Of a stretch of DNA of 64,000 nt, positions 35,486 to 44,763 are shown one piece after another. The notes below the pieces were generated by a model, which was not told the DNA's origin, did not search any database, and saw nothing but the letters and a program-made list of their open reading frames with translations. Origin of the DNA: Nitratiruptor sp. YY08-10 (GTDB lineage Bacteria > Campylobacterota > Campylobacteria > Campylobacterales > Nitratiruptoraceae); assembly GCF_016629565.1 (NCBI RefSeq), contig NZ_AP023057.1, positions 992,001 to 1,056,000 of the forward strand, in the 5' to 3' direction. Made by a program: the position numbers and the translations under genes. Position 1 is the first letter of the stretch; each line of letters begins with the position of its first letter.

Positions 35486-36449
35486 TGCAAGAGTCAAAAC
35501 CTTTTATTATCTGATGAAACTTGGTCGAGAATTTGAATTGGCTGCAAAGCAAGAATACATGAAAGGCAACATTGCAGGCTTTTTGCATCTCGATATAGGG
35601 CAGGAAGCCTGCAGTGTTGGAAGTATGCAAGCCTTTGACAAAGGCGATGTCTTTACTCACTATAGAGAGCATGTTTTGGCAATTGCCAGAGGTATGGATC
35701 CAAAAGTAGTTATGGCAGAGCTTTTTGGAAAGGCAACGGGAGTGAGCAAAGGCAAAGGTGGCTCGATGCACCTTTTTGATCCTACGCTCAGTTTTTATGG
35801 AGGCGATGCGATAGTTGCCGGGCATCTGCCGATTGCTACAGGGTGTGCGTATGCGAGAAAAGTGCAAGGAGAAAAAGCCGGCGTCTTTGCCATCTTTGGT
35901 GATGGTGCCACCAATGCAGGAGCCTTTTTTGAAAGCATCAACATAGCAGCTGCCTGGAAACTGCCACTCATCTTTTTTTGTGAAAATAACTATTACGCAA
36001 TAGGTACACGTATCGGATGGGTGAGTCCTTTTGAAGAGCTTTTTAACAAGGCAAAAAACTATATGCCTGCTAAAAGAATCGATGGTATGGATGTGTGTGA
36101 AGTATATAAAGCTGTAACGGAGGCCAAAGAGTATCTTGAAAATGGTTTGGGGCCTTATTTCATTGAAGCTGAAACTTACCGCTATGAGGGACACTCAATG
36201 AGTGACAACGGAAAGTATCGCAGTGAAGAGGAGATGGAGATTTTCAAATCTCGAGATCCGATAGAAAAGCTTAAAAGAGAAGCTATTGCTCTAGGTATTG
36301 TGGAAGAGAGTTATTTTGATGAAACGGATAAAAAGATCGAACAAGAGATTAATGAGGCAATAGAGTTTGCTGCAAACTCTCCTGAGCCAGAACTAAATGA
36401 ACTCTATGAAGATGTATACTGCAAGGAGTGCACAAATGTTGTATCGTGA
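35478..36449 (+). CDS. pdhA: Pyruvate dehydrogenase E1 component, alpha subunit
   Basis: 323 residues. The thiamine diphosphate motif GDGATNAGAFFESINIAA...ENN is complete and the phosphorylation-loop region YRYEGHSMSD is present. It decarboxylates pyruvate with the beta subunit and hands the acetyl group to the E2 lipoyl domain. The E1 alpha/beta-type PDH is uncommon in Campylobacterota, which mostly use pyruvate:ferredoxin oxidoreductase. A branched-chain or acetoin substrate cannot be excluded from sequence alone, but the adjacent ACD and PEP synthase genes favour pyruvate. Confidence 0.9.
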   Translation: MNSARVKTFYYLMKLGREFELAAKQEYMKGNIAGFLHLDIGQEACSVGSMQAFDKGDVFTHYREHVLAIARGMDPKVVMAELFGKATGVSKGKGGSMHLFDPTLSFYGGDAIVAGHLPIATGCAYARKVQGEKAGVFAIFGDGATNAGAFFESINIAAAWKLPLIFFCENNYYAIGTRIGWVSPFEELFNKAKNYMPAKRIDGMDVCEVYKAVTEAKEYLENGLGPYFIEAETYRYEGHSMSDNGKYRSEEEMEIFKSRDPIEKLKREAIALGIVEESYFDETDKKIEQEINEAIEFAANSPEPELNELYEDVYCKECTNVVS

Positions 36450-37413
36450 AGCGCTAAACAGGGCCATTGATGAAGCGATGGCAGCAGATGAAAGTGTTGT
36501 CATTTTAGGTGAGGATGTTGGACGCTATGGTGGAAGTTATCGTGTCAGTGAAGGACTCTTTGCAAAGTATGGAGCAAAAAGGGTAATTGATACGCCGATT
36601 GCGGAGCTTAGTATCGTTGGAAATGCCATAGGAATGGCGATTGGGGGACTTAGACCAATAGCCGAAATTATGACAGTCAACTTTTCACTCCTTGCTATGG
36701 ATCAAATTGTCAATCATGCTGCCAAGTTTCGCTATATGAGCGGTGGAAAAATGACGATTCCACTCACTGTTAGAATGCCAGGAGGTGTTTCACGCCAGCT
36801 CGCAGCGCAGCACAGCGAAAGTTATGAGACGCTCTATGCCTCCATTCCTGGTCTTATAGTCTTGGCAGCAAGTAATGCAACTTATGCCTACCATGCCCTA
36901 AAGCACGCGATTTTTCTCAATGATCCGGTCATCTTTTTGGAGCATGAACTGCTCTATCCTATGGAGATGGAGTTTGAAGAAAAAGCAAATTTCGACCCAT
37001 TCAAAGCCGAAGTTGTCAAAGAAGGAGATGATTTAACAATCCTTACATATTTAAAAATGCGATACGATGTGCTTGAAGCAGTTCCTACAATCGAAAAAGA
37101 GCTAGGGATTTCAGTAGAAGTGATCGATCTTAATTCTCTCAGACCTCTTGATATGAAAACGATTTCAAACTCTATCAAAAAAACAAAAAGAGTTGTGTTA
37201 GTAGAAGAAGATCATAAAACCGGAGGCTATGGTGCTGAAGTGATAGCAAGAATCACAGAAGAACTCTTTTATGAACTAGATGCTCCTCCTCTTAGAATTG
37301 CAGGAGAAGACGTGCCAATTCCTTATAACAGAACTCTTGAACTTGCCTCTATTCCAACACCAGACAAAATTGCAGCACAAATCAAGCTTTGGGGACAAAA
37401 CCATGGACTATAA
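36436..37413 (+). CDS. pdhB: Pyruvate dehydrogenase E1 component, beta subunit
   Basis: 325 residues from the ATG at 36436, which has AAGGAG seven bases before it; a longer frame starts inside pdhA. Signatures: ILGEDVGRYGGSYRVSEGL, AEIMTVNFSLLAMDQIVNHAAK, PGGVSRQLAAQHS, VVLVEEDHKTGG. It overlaps pdhA by 14 bases and pdhC by 11. Family assignment as transketolase-like E1-beta is firm. Confidence 0.93.
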   Translation: MLYREALNRAIDEAMAADESVVILGEDVGRYGGSYRVSEGLFAKYGAKRVIDTPIAELSIVGNAIGMAIGGLRPIAEIMTVNFSLLAMDQIVNHAAKFRYMSGGKMTIPLTVRMPGGVSRQLAAQHSESYETLYASIPGLIVLAASNATYAYHALKHAIFLNDPVIFLEHELLYPMEMEFEEKANFDPFKAEVVKEGDDLTILTYLKMRYDVLEAVPTIEKELGISVEVIDLNSLRPLDMKTISNSIKKTKRVVLVEEDHKTGGYGAEVIARITEELFYELDAPPLRIAGEDVPIPYNRTLELASIPTPDKIAAQIKLWGQNHGL

Positions 37414-38599
37414 AATTGTGATGCCGGTTCTATCTGATACGATGGATAAAGGAAAACTCATTAAATGGCACGTTCACGAAGGAGACACAGTTCATAAAGG
37501 CGATGTAATAGCAGAAGTGGAGAGTGATAAGGCAATTATGGAAGTACAAACCTTTAAAGATGGAGTGGTAAAAAAACTGCTTGTCAAAGAAGGAGATGAG
37601 GTCCCGGTTAAAGAGCCTATAGCAATCCTCGATACGGAGACAAAGCCCCAAGCTCCTACAAAAAAAGAGCAGGCAAAAGAAGAGCCATCCAAAGAGGAGT
37701 CCAAAGTTGTTCAAAAAAGCGAAATTCCCTCAATTCTTCAAGAATTGATGCCCACTTCGGCACCGCCTGTGGAAGGATACGCTTCACCAGCGGCAAAAAA
37801 AGCGGCAGCAAAAGCAAATATTGATATAGAGACTCTACAAAAAGAGGGAGTTTTACCAAAGCCTGCACATCTAAAAGATATTAGCGAAGAGCTTCTGAAG
37901 CGATACTTTACGCCAAAAGCATTGCATTTATTGAAGGAATATGGAATCGAAGCAAACAGCTTTACACTCGATCATAAAATCGATGAAGAAGAGGTTCAAG
38001 ATTTTATCATGAAAAACAATATTCCAAAACCATTTCCCCTCTCCTCTAACCGAAAAGCTGTTATAAAAAATGTGGAAGAATCTGCCAAAAAACCAACCTA
38101 TCTGGTTATGGAGACATTTGATATTAAACCATATAAAAACGTCAAACTCACTTCAATTCTCATTAAAACCATTGCTGATGTGATGCAGCGCCATCCTTTA
38201 ACCAGAGCCATACTAGAGGGAGACAGATATCTCATTTATCCTTCATCCAATATCAGCGTAGCAGTGGCAAAGGGTGATGATCTCTTTATGGTGGTATGTA
38301 AAGATGCCCAGCAAAAAAGTCTCGAAGCAATCGATGAGTGGGTACGAAATTTGAAAAATAGAGATTATAGTGCAGAAGAGCTGAGCGGTTCCACTTTTGG
38401 AATCAGCAATCTTGGAATGTTTGGAATCAAAAGATTTAGTGCAATGATCAATAAAAAAGACTCTGGCATTGCAGCTTTTGGAACACTCTACGATGGAAAA
38501 ATAGATGTCACCTTTACATTTGATCATAGAATCCTAAATGGGGTTGATGCAGCAAAATTTGTGAGTGATCTCAAAAATAGCTTTAAAGGAAACGGATGA
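37403..38599 (+). CDS. pdhC: Dihydrolipoamide acetyltransferase, E2
   Basis: 398 residues from the ATG at 37403 (a longer frame begins inside pdhB). There is one lipoyl domain (residues 1-76, lipoyl Lys in ESDKAIMEV), a Lys/Glu-rich linker, a peripheral subunit-binding segment (ASPAAKKAAAKANID), and a catalytic domain ending in DHRILNGVDAA. The catalytic His is kept, but the Asp of the usual HRxxDG motif is Asn. lipB and lipA downstream would supply its lipoyl group. It overlaps lpd by four bases. Confidence 0.92.
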   Translation: MDYKIVMPVLSDTMDKGKLIKWHVHEGDTVHKGDVIAEVESDKAIMEVQTFKDGVVKKLLVKEGDEVPVKEPIAILDTETKPQAPTKKEQAKEEPSKEESKVVQKSEIPSILQELMPTSAPPVEGYASPAAKKAAAKANIDIETLQKEGVLPKPAHLKDISEELLKRYFTPKALHLLKEYGIEANSFTLDHKIDEEEVQDFIMKNNIPKPFPLSSNRKAVIKNVEESAKKPTYLVMETFDIKPYKNVKLTSILIKTIADVMQRHPLTRAILEGDRYLIYPSSNISVAVAKGDDLFMVVCKDAQQKSLEAIDEWVRNLKNRDYSAEELSGSTFGISNLGMFGIKRFSAMINKKDSGIAAFGTLYDGKIDVTFTFDHRILNGVDAAKFVSDLKNSFKGNG

Positions 38600-39915
38600 A
38601 AGACATTATATTTATAGGAGGAGGACTCAATTACGCCGGAGCCGTGGTTGCGGCAAAAAATGGACTTAATGTGATGCTGATTGAGCAAAATTTAGAACAT
38701 ATCGGAGGAACATGCCTTAATAACGGATGTATTCCATCCAAACATCTTTTACATCTGGCTGAGACGGAAGTGAAACTCAGACAAAAACCATTTACAAGAC
38801 ACAAAGATAGACTCAATCTCAAAATTGCCGTGGAAGAAAAAGACGAAATTGTCCAAAAAGCGCACAAATCGATCCAGATGCAATGCAGCAGTGCCGGAGT
38901 GGAGCTGATTGAGGGAAAAGGTTATCTTGTGGCTCCTGGCAAAGTTGAGGTTGATAATCAAACCTACAGCGCAAAATATATAGTCATCGGTACTGGCTCA
39001 TTACCTTTTATTCCCGAAGGGATCGAATATGATAAAGAAGCGATCATTACAAGCGATGAGGTGCTCAACTTAAAAGAGTTCCCCTCTTCTATCGCCATTT
39101 ATGGAAGTGGTGCAATTGGCGTAGAGATGGCAAGCTTTTTTGCAGCATGCGGAGTTGAAACGACGCTTATTTTTAGGCATGAACATATCTCCAATAAAAT
39201 CCACCCAACACTCTTGGAAAATCTTGAAAAAGGTCTGGAAAAACTGGGTGTAACATTGATGAGAAACACCTCAGTACTAGAAGCAAAAGCACACAATAAA
39301 AAAGCTAAAATAGTCACTGACAAAGATGTCTATGAATTTGATAAACTGCTCGTTGCTACAGGGCGTCGACCAAATGTTGATGTGATTAAAACGGATGCGG
39401 TAAAAATAGAAAAAGGGATTGTTACTGATGAGTATTTTCAAACGAACCTGCCAAACCATTTTGCTATAGGCGACTGTAACGCCAAACTGATGCTTGCACA
39501 TTCCGCAAGAGCGCAGGCTCTGAATGTAGTGCAAAATATTCTTGGAAAAAAAGAGCGGCTAAATCTCAATAATATTCCAAAATTTTTCTACACCCTACCC
39601 TTACAATATGCAGCTATCGGCTTAACAAAAACTTCATTGCAAAAAAGAGATATCGAATATAAAGAATCCTTTTTTCCTTTATCAGCCCTTGCTCTTTCAC
39701 ACCTAACAGATGCTACAGAAGGCGGGATAGTTTTGTATGCTGACAAAGAAAATTTTTTGATAGGAGCTGAAATTTTGGCTCCTCATGCCGAGGAGCTCAT
39801 TGGGATTTTGAGTGCAACACTAGTAGCTGAAATGGATGTAAAACGTGCGTTACAATCGGTCTATGCACATCCAACTTTTTCTGAAGCAATAGATAGAGCT
39901 TTGAGGAGATTTTAA
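38596..39915 (+). CDS. lpd: Dihydrolipoamide dehydrogenase, E3
   Basis: 439 residues. FAD site IIFIGGGLNYAGAVVA, redox disulfide GGTCLNNGCIPSKHLL, NAD site IAIYGSGAIGVEMASFF, and the C-terminal dimer motif YAHPTFSEAID with the catalytic His and Glu are intact. It reoxidises the E2 dihydrolipoyl group with NAD, and could also serve the AhpD-like protein. Slightly shorter than the 470-residue norm. It touches the ATPase start by one base (TAATG). Confidence 0.95.
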   Translation: MKDIIFIGGGLNYAGAVVAAKNGLNVMLIEQNLEHIGGTCLNNGCIPSKHLLHLAETEVKLRQKPFTRHKDRLNLKIAVEEKDEIVQKAHKSIQMQCSSAGVELIEGKGYLVAPGKVEVDNQTYSAKYIVIGTGSLPFIPEGIEYDKEAIITSDEVLNLKEFPSSIAIYGSGAIGVEMASFFAACGVETTLIFRHEHISNKIHPTLLENLEKGLEKLGVTLMRNTSVLEAKAHNKKAKIVTDKDVYEFDKLLVATGRRPNVDVIKTDAVKIEKGIVTDEYFQTNLPNHFAIGDCNAKLMLAHSARAQALNVVQNILGKKERLNLNNIPKFFYTLPLQYAAIGLTKTSLQKRDIEYKESFFPLSALALSHLTDATEGGIVLYADKENFLIGAEILAPHAEELIGILSATLVAEMDVKRALQSVYAHPTFSEAIDRALRRF

Positions 39916-42602
39916 TGAAAGAAACAAAATATTATGAAAAACTAAGCTCTTTACAAGTGGCTGCCGAACTTGATGCAGATGTAAAAAAAGGTCTGAGTGA
40001 AGAGGAAGCAAAAAAGAGACTCCAAAAATATGGTCCCAATGAAATTCCTGAAAAAGAGGAGCCGCTTTGGCATCGAATCTTTCGAAGATTTTGGGGACCG
40101 ATTCCTTGGATGATAGAGGTTGCTGCAATCTTAGCTGCAGCAGTCAAGCATTGGGAAGAGTTTTATATCATCCTCATTATGCTTTTTATGAACGCCTTCT
40201 TGGACTTTTACCAAGAATCAAAGGCTTTGAACGCTATTAAAGTCCTCAAGCAAAAGTTGGCTAGAAAGGCAACTGTTTTAAGAGATGGGCGGTGGAAAGA
40301 GATTCCTGCAAAGGAGCTGGTTCCCGGAGATATCATCAAAGTAAAAATCGGCGATATTATTCCAGCTGATATGAAAATCGTCGATGCCGGCGAATATGCT
40401 TTGGTGGATCAATCTGCTTTGACGGGAGAATCACTGCCAGTGCACAAAAAAAATGAGGATGTGGCTTATTCCAATACCATCGTCAAACAGGGCGAGATGG
40501 TGGGAATTGTCGTCAATACAGGTCTTAATACCTACTTTGGAAAAACCGTTGGACTTGTTGCAAAGGCTGAGAGAGAACAACGTAGCCATTTTCAACAGAT
40601 GGTAATCCGTGTCGGGAATTTTCTTATTGCTATTACCATTATAATGATTGCCATAATTCTCTATTTTGGTTTTACACGGCATGAAAACCCCTATGAGCTT
40701 CTTGTTTTTTCTTTAGTTCTTACCATATCTGCCATTCCTGTAGCACTTCCAACGGTACTGACTGTTACTATGGCGATTGGTGCTTTGAATTTGGCAAGAA
40801 AGCAAGCGATTGTTAGCCGACTCGCCGCCATTGAAGAACTGGCTGGAATGGATGTATTGTGTTCCGATAAAACTGGAACCCTTACAAAAAATCAGATGAC
40901 TATAGCCGATCCATACATTGCAGATGATCATAATGTAAGTGAGCTTTTCTTATATGCTGTGCTTGCTAGTAGACGTGAAAACAACGACCCGATTGAAAAA
41001 CCGATTTTTGAGTATGCAGATGAGCATGGAATAAGCAAACTGGCTCAAAAATATAACGTTTCCAAGTTTGTTCCATTTGATCCGGTCAGAAAAAGAACAG
41101 AAGCTGTAGCAGAAGATAAGGAGGGCAACTGTATCGTAGCTGTAAAAGGGGCACCACAGGTCATTATCGCTCTTTGTGGTTCACAAGAAATAAATGAAGA
41201 CAAAATCAATCTTAAAATTGAAGAGTTTGCTGAAAATGGGTTTAGAACACTCGGTGTTGCTTACAAGGCATGTGATGAGGAGAAATTCCATTTTGTAGGT
41301 CTCATACCTCTGTATGACCCGCCTCGAGAAGATTCCAAAGAGGCTGTAGAAGAGGCAAAAGCAAAAGGGGTAGAAGTGAAAATGGTTACAGGCGACAACA
41401 TCGCCGTAGCCAGATATATCGCTAAAATTTTGGGAATTGGTGAAAACATATTAGATATCCAAGAGCTTCGTGGGCAAAGTACACGAGAGTATGAGATATT
41501 AGCTGAAGTTATCTCAAAAGCGCTTTTAAAGGTTACCAATCCAGATATCAGTAAAGACAAAATTGAACTTTTATCAAAACAGATTGTCAAAGAGGTACGA
41601 AAAGAGCTCCATGAAAAAGAGCTTCTTCGTGGAACAGTCAAAAAACATGAGAGTGAAATCATAGCTCTCATAGAACAGGCAAACGGTTTTGCGCAGGTTT
41701 TTCCGGAAGATAAATATTTTATCGTCGATGAGCTGCAAAAAGCAGATCATATTGTTGGTATGACTGGAGACGGAGTTAATGATGCTCCAGCACTTAGAAA
41801 AGCAGATACTGGAATTGCGGTAAGCGGTGCAACAGATGCAGCAAGGGCAGCTGCTGATATCATCTTGATGGCACCAGGTTTAAAAATCATTGTGGATGCT
41901 ATCAAAGAGGCTCGTATCATTTTTGAGCGAATGAAAAGCTACACTATTTTTAGAATTGCTGAAACGATTCGAATCATAGTCTTTATGACGCTAGCCATTG
42001 TGGTATTTAATTTCTATCCATTGACTGCAATTATGATCATCGTTTTGGCCCTTCTCAATGACATTCCAATCCTGGCGATCGCCTATGACAATACGAAGGT
42101 GAGGAAAATGCCGGTCCGCTGGGATATGCATGAGATGTTGGTACTTTCAAGCTGGCTGGGAATTGCGGGTGTTATAAGCTCTTTTCTAATCTTTTATATC
42201 GTCATGGTCTATCTAAAAACCCATCCTGAGTCCGCACAATTTTTACCAGATGTTCCAATCTGGGTCAATATGAATGATAGTGACTCTTGGCTCAGTTTCG
42301 TTCAATCCATCTTTTTTGCAAAAATGGTTATCGCAGGACATGGAACAATTTACAACACGCGTATTGACGACTGGTTTTTCAAGCGTCCCTGGCCATCATG
42401 GATTTTGTTTGGAGCCACTTTTTCCACAAGGGTACTTGGAACAATTATCGCTGTATATGGTTTTGGTTTGATGATGCCTATAGGATGGGATTGGGCTATC
42501 TTTATGTGGGCGTATGCACTGACCTGGTTCGTTTTCAATGATGCAGTGAAAATGGCAGTACTTAAATATTACAGAAAAGTAAAAGGTATTGAAGTTCTAT
42601 GA
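39915..42602 (+). CDS. Plasma-membrane H+-type P-ATPase
   Basis: 895 residues. The type III P-ATPase pattern is clear: TGES, phosphorylated Asp in CSDKTGTLTKNQM, TGDNIAVA, GDGVNDAPALRKAD, and two N-terminal plus several C-terminal membrane helices. About 75 additional residues, helical and charged, are inserted in the cytoplasmic region after the TGDN motif (roughly 515-590), and the protein is longer than the usual archaeal/bacterial 800. It would export H+ at the cost of ATP, or hold pH. GAGGAG precedes the ATG. It is locked into the operon by overlaps with lpd and the DUF4010 gene. Confidence 0.9.
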   Translation: MKETKYYEKLSSLQVAAELDADVKKGLSEEEAKKRLQKYGPNEIPEKEEPLWHRIFRRFWGPIPWMIEVAAILAAAVKHWEEFYIILIMLFMNAFLDFYQESKALNAIKVLKQKLARKATVLRDGRWKEIPAKELVPGDIIKVKIGDIIPADMKIVDAGEYALVDQSALTGESLPVHKKNEDVAYSNTIVKQGEMVGIVVNTGLNTYFGKTVGLVAKAEREQRSHFQQMVIRVGNFLIAITIIMIAIILYFGFTRHENPYELLVFSLVLTISAIPVALPTVLTVTMAIGALNLARKQAIVSRLAAIEELAGMDVLCSDKTGTLTKNQMTIADPYIADDHNVSELFLYAVLASRRENNDPIEKPIFEYADEHGISKLAQKYNVSKFVPFDPVRKRTEAVAEDKEGNCIVAVKGAPQVIIALCGSQEINEDKINLKIEEFAENGFRTLGVAYKACDEEKFHFVGLIPLYDPPREDSKEAVEEAKAKGVEVKMVTGDNIAVARYIAKILGIGENILDIQELRGQSTREYEILAEVISKALLKVTNPDISKDKIELLSKQIVKEVRKELHEKELLRGTVKKHESEIIALIEQANGFAQVFPEDKYFIVDELQKADHIVGMTGDGVNDAPALRKADTGIAVSGATDAARAAADIILMAPGLKIIVDAIKEARIIFERMKSYTIFRIAETIRIIVFMTLAIVVFNFYPLTAIMIIVLALLNDIPILAIAYDNTKVRKMPVRWDMHEMLVLSSWLGIAGVISSFLIFYIVMVYLKTHPESAQFLPDVPIWVNMNDSDSWLSFVQSIFFAKMVIAGHGTIYNTRIDDWFFKRPWPSWILFGATFSTRVLGTIIAVYGFGLMMPIGWDWAIFMWAYALTWFVFNDAVKMAVLKYYRKVKGIEVL

Positions 42603-43843
42603 GTTTTGTTCCCAATGAATTGATACATCTACTCTATGTTACAGCCCTCTCCTTCTTGGTAGGGCTGGAGCTTAAAACATATAGAATCAATAAAGGCATA
42701 GAGAAAAAGACCCACATTGGTTCTACAAGGACATTCACTTTTATAGGCTTATTGGGATATCTTTTTTTTAAAATTGATATGATGCTCTATATCATAACCT
42801 TTGTGACACTTTTTGGTATTTATGCAATCTACTATTATCATAAACTCAATGAAGAACGGGCTTCCATCATCTCCTTTTTGCTTATCGCTTTAGTGTACAG
42901 CTTTGGCCCTGAAATCGAACGTTTTGATATTTGGCTCCCTACTCTCGTTTTTGTTTTAATCGTCTTTTTGCTCAATGCAAACAGATCGCTCCAATTTCTT
43001 TTTGAAAAGCTCAATATTAAAGAGTTTGAAACTCTTGGAAAATTTTTACTGCTCAGTGCTGTAATATTGCCAATTTTACCTCATACAAAAATCCCTTATC
43101 TCAATATTTCCGCTTTTAAAATTTGGCTTGTCGTCGTTATAATTTCGGGTATCAGTTATGGCAGCTATATTGCGCAAAAATATATTTTCAGACAAAAAGG
43201 CTATCTTATTACCGGGATTTTGGGTGGTCTTTACTCTTCAACCGCAACAACAGTCGTGCTTGCCAAAAAGAGTGAGATAGCTGTAGGGATTGTCAACGCT
43301 TCCATCATCATGGCTACTGCTATGATGTATATAAGACTTTTGCTTATTGCCGCTATTTTCAATATGGAAGTTGCTCAAAATCTAGCTGTCCCAATGTTTG
43401 GACTTTTTGCTTTAGGATCAGCAGTGGCTCTGTATCTTCACAAAAAAGAGCCGGAAAACAACGATGCACCTTTTGATGACAGAAACCCCCTCGAACTCGG
43501 TACTGCTTTTGTTTTTGCAGCCCTTTTTATATTAATGATTCTTTTGACCAATTTTGTTGTACACAACTACGGTAATTTGGGACTTCAGTTTCTCTCTTTT
43601 ATTGTTGGCTTTACCGATATCGATCCGTTTGTCCTCTCGCTTCTTACAGGAAAATATGCAGTCACAACCCAGCATATAGCAACTGCTATTTTGATAGCAA
43701 GCGGATCAAACGATTTTTTAAAAGCGGTGTATGCTCTTGTTTTTGGGAAAAACAGACCAAAAGTTGCCGCAATATGGCTTTTTATTTTAGGAGTTTTAAC
43801 TATGATTAGCCCAGAAATAATGAATATCGTAGGAGCACAATGA
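42599..43843 (+). CDS. MgtC/DUF4010-family membrane protein
   Basis: 414 residues, almost all hydrophobic, with about ten to twelve predicted membrane helices. The N-terminal MgtC-like start (ALSFLVGLELKTYR) is followed by GSTRTFTFIGLLGYL and, later, GILGGLYSSTATTVVLAKKS, the usual DUF4010 signature. Function of the family is unknown; some MgtC relatives affect ATPase activity. The 4-base overlap with the P-ATPase gene makes a partnership possible. Confidence 0.82.
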   Translation: MSFVPNELIHLLYVTALSFLVGLELKTYRINKGIEKKTHIGSTRTFTFIGLLGYLFFKIDMMLYIITFVTLFGIYAIYYYHKLNEERASIISFLLIALVYSFGPEIERFDIWLPTLVFVLIVFLLNANRSLQFLFEKLNIKEFETLGKFLLLSAVILPILPHTKIPYLNISAFKIWLVVVIISGISYGSYIAQKYIFRQKGYLITGILGGLYSSTATTVVLAKKSEIAVGIVNASIIMATAMMYIRLLLIAAIFNMEVAQNLAVPMFGLFALGSAVALYLHKKEPENNDAPFDDRNPLELGTAFVFAALFILMILLTNFVVHNYGNLGLQFLSFIVGFTDIDPFVLSLLTGKYAVTTQHIATAILIASGSNDFLKAVYALVFGKNRPKVAAIWLFILGVLTMISPEIMNIVGAQ

Positions 43844-44763
43844 TGAAAAAAAGATCTTTTCCTTGGCAAAAACCAAAATCAAAATTAGAAGAGCCAAAGG
43901 TCGATGAGTTATTGCAAAGAATTTTCAATTCTCCTTCTTATAAATTGGCAATGGAGGATGTGGAATTTTTAATGAGTGATGATACAAGAGGCGTACGACT
44001 GGAACTCGACTATCTCAAACCCGAACTCATGATGAAAAAGTACGGTATCAAACATACTATCGTTGTTTTTGGAAGCGCACGCATCAAAGAGCCGAAAACT
44101 GCTTTGAAAGAACTGGATAAAATTCAAAAACTTGTCGATAAAGAGCCAGATTCCAAACAGCTTCTGCGAGAACTTCGGATTGCTGAAAAGATGGTGGAAA
44201 AGAGTATCTATTACGAAGAAGCGAGAAAGTTTGGTCAACTTGTCGGCAAAGCAGGAAAAGGACCTTCGGACAATACATTGACACTGATGACTGGTGGAGG
44301 GCCGGGTATTATGGAGGCTGCCAACAGGGGAGCCTATGATGTCGGTGCAAAAAGCATAGGTCTCAATATCCAGCTTCCGCATGAGCAGTTTCCAAACCCC
44401 TATATTTCACCTGAGCTCTGTTTTCAGTTTCACTATTTTGCTATTAGAAAGCTTCATTTTTTACATAGAGCATGTGCACTGGTGGTTTTTCCCGGTGGGT
44501 TTGGAACACTAGATGAGCTATTTGAGACACTCACTCTCATACAAACCCACAAAAACAGACCTATTCCCGTCGTTTTGATCGGCAAAGAGTATTGGCACAG
44601 ACTGATCAATTTTAAATTCTTGGTAGATGAAGGAACAATTGAACCTGAAGATCTGCACATTTTTACCTTCAAAGAGAATGCCAAAGAGGCGTGGGAATAT
44701 ATCTTAGAGTGGTACGATAAAAGAGGATTGGATCTATTTAATAATACAAAGGAGAAATCATGA
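43840..44763 (+). CDS. LOG-family (lysine decarboxylase-like) nucleotide hydrolase
   Basis: 307 residues. The LOG/YgdH signatures VVFGSARIKEP, MTGGGPGIMEAANRGA and PGGFGTLDELFETLTLIQ are present. Such proteins hydrolyse ribose-monophosphate bonds of nucleotides, in plants and some bacteria releasing cytokinins; here the substrate is unknown. Two ATG codons (43840 and 43843) are possible; the second has the better distance from AGGAG. It overlaps the aldolase by four bases. Confidence 0.87.
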   Translation: MMKKRSFPWQKPKSKLEEPKVDELLQRIFNSPSYKLAMEDVEFLMSDDTRGVRLELDYLKPELMMKKYGIKHTIVVFGSARIKEPKTALKELDKIQKLVDKEPDSKQLLRELRIAEKMVEKSIYYEEARKFGQLVGKAGKGPSDNTLTLMTGGGPGIMEAANRGAYDVGAKSIGLNIQLPHEQFPNPYISPELCFQFHYFAIRKLHFLHRACALVVFPGGFGTLDELFETLTLIQTHKNRPIPVVLIGKEYWHRLINFKFLVDEGTIEPEDLHIFTFKENAKEAWEYILEWYDKRGLDLFNNTKEKS

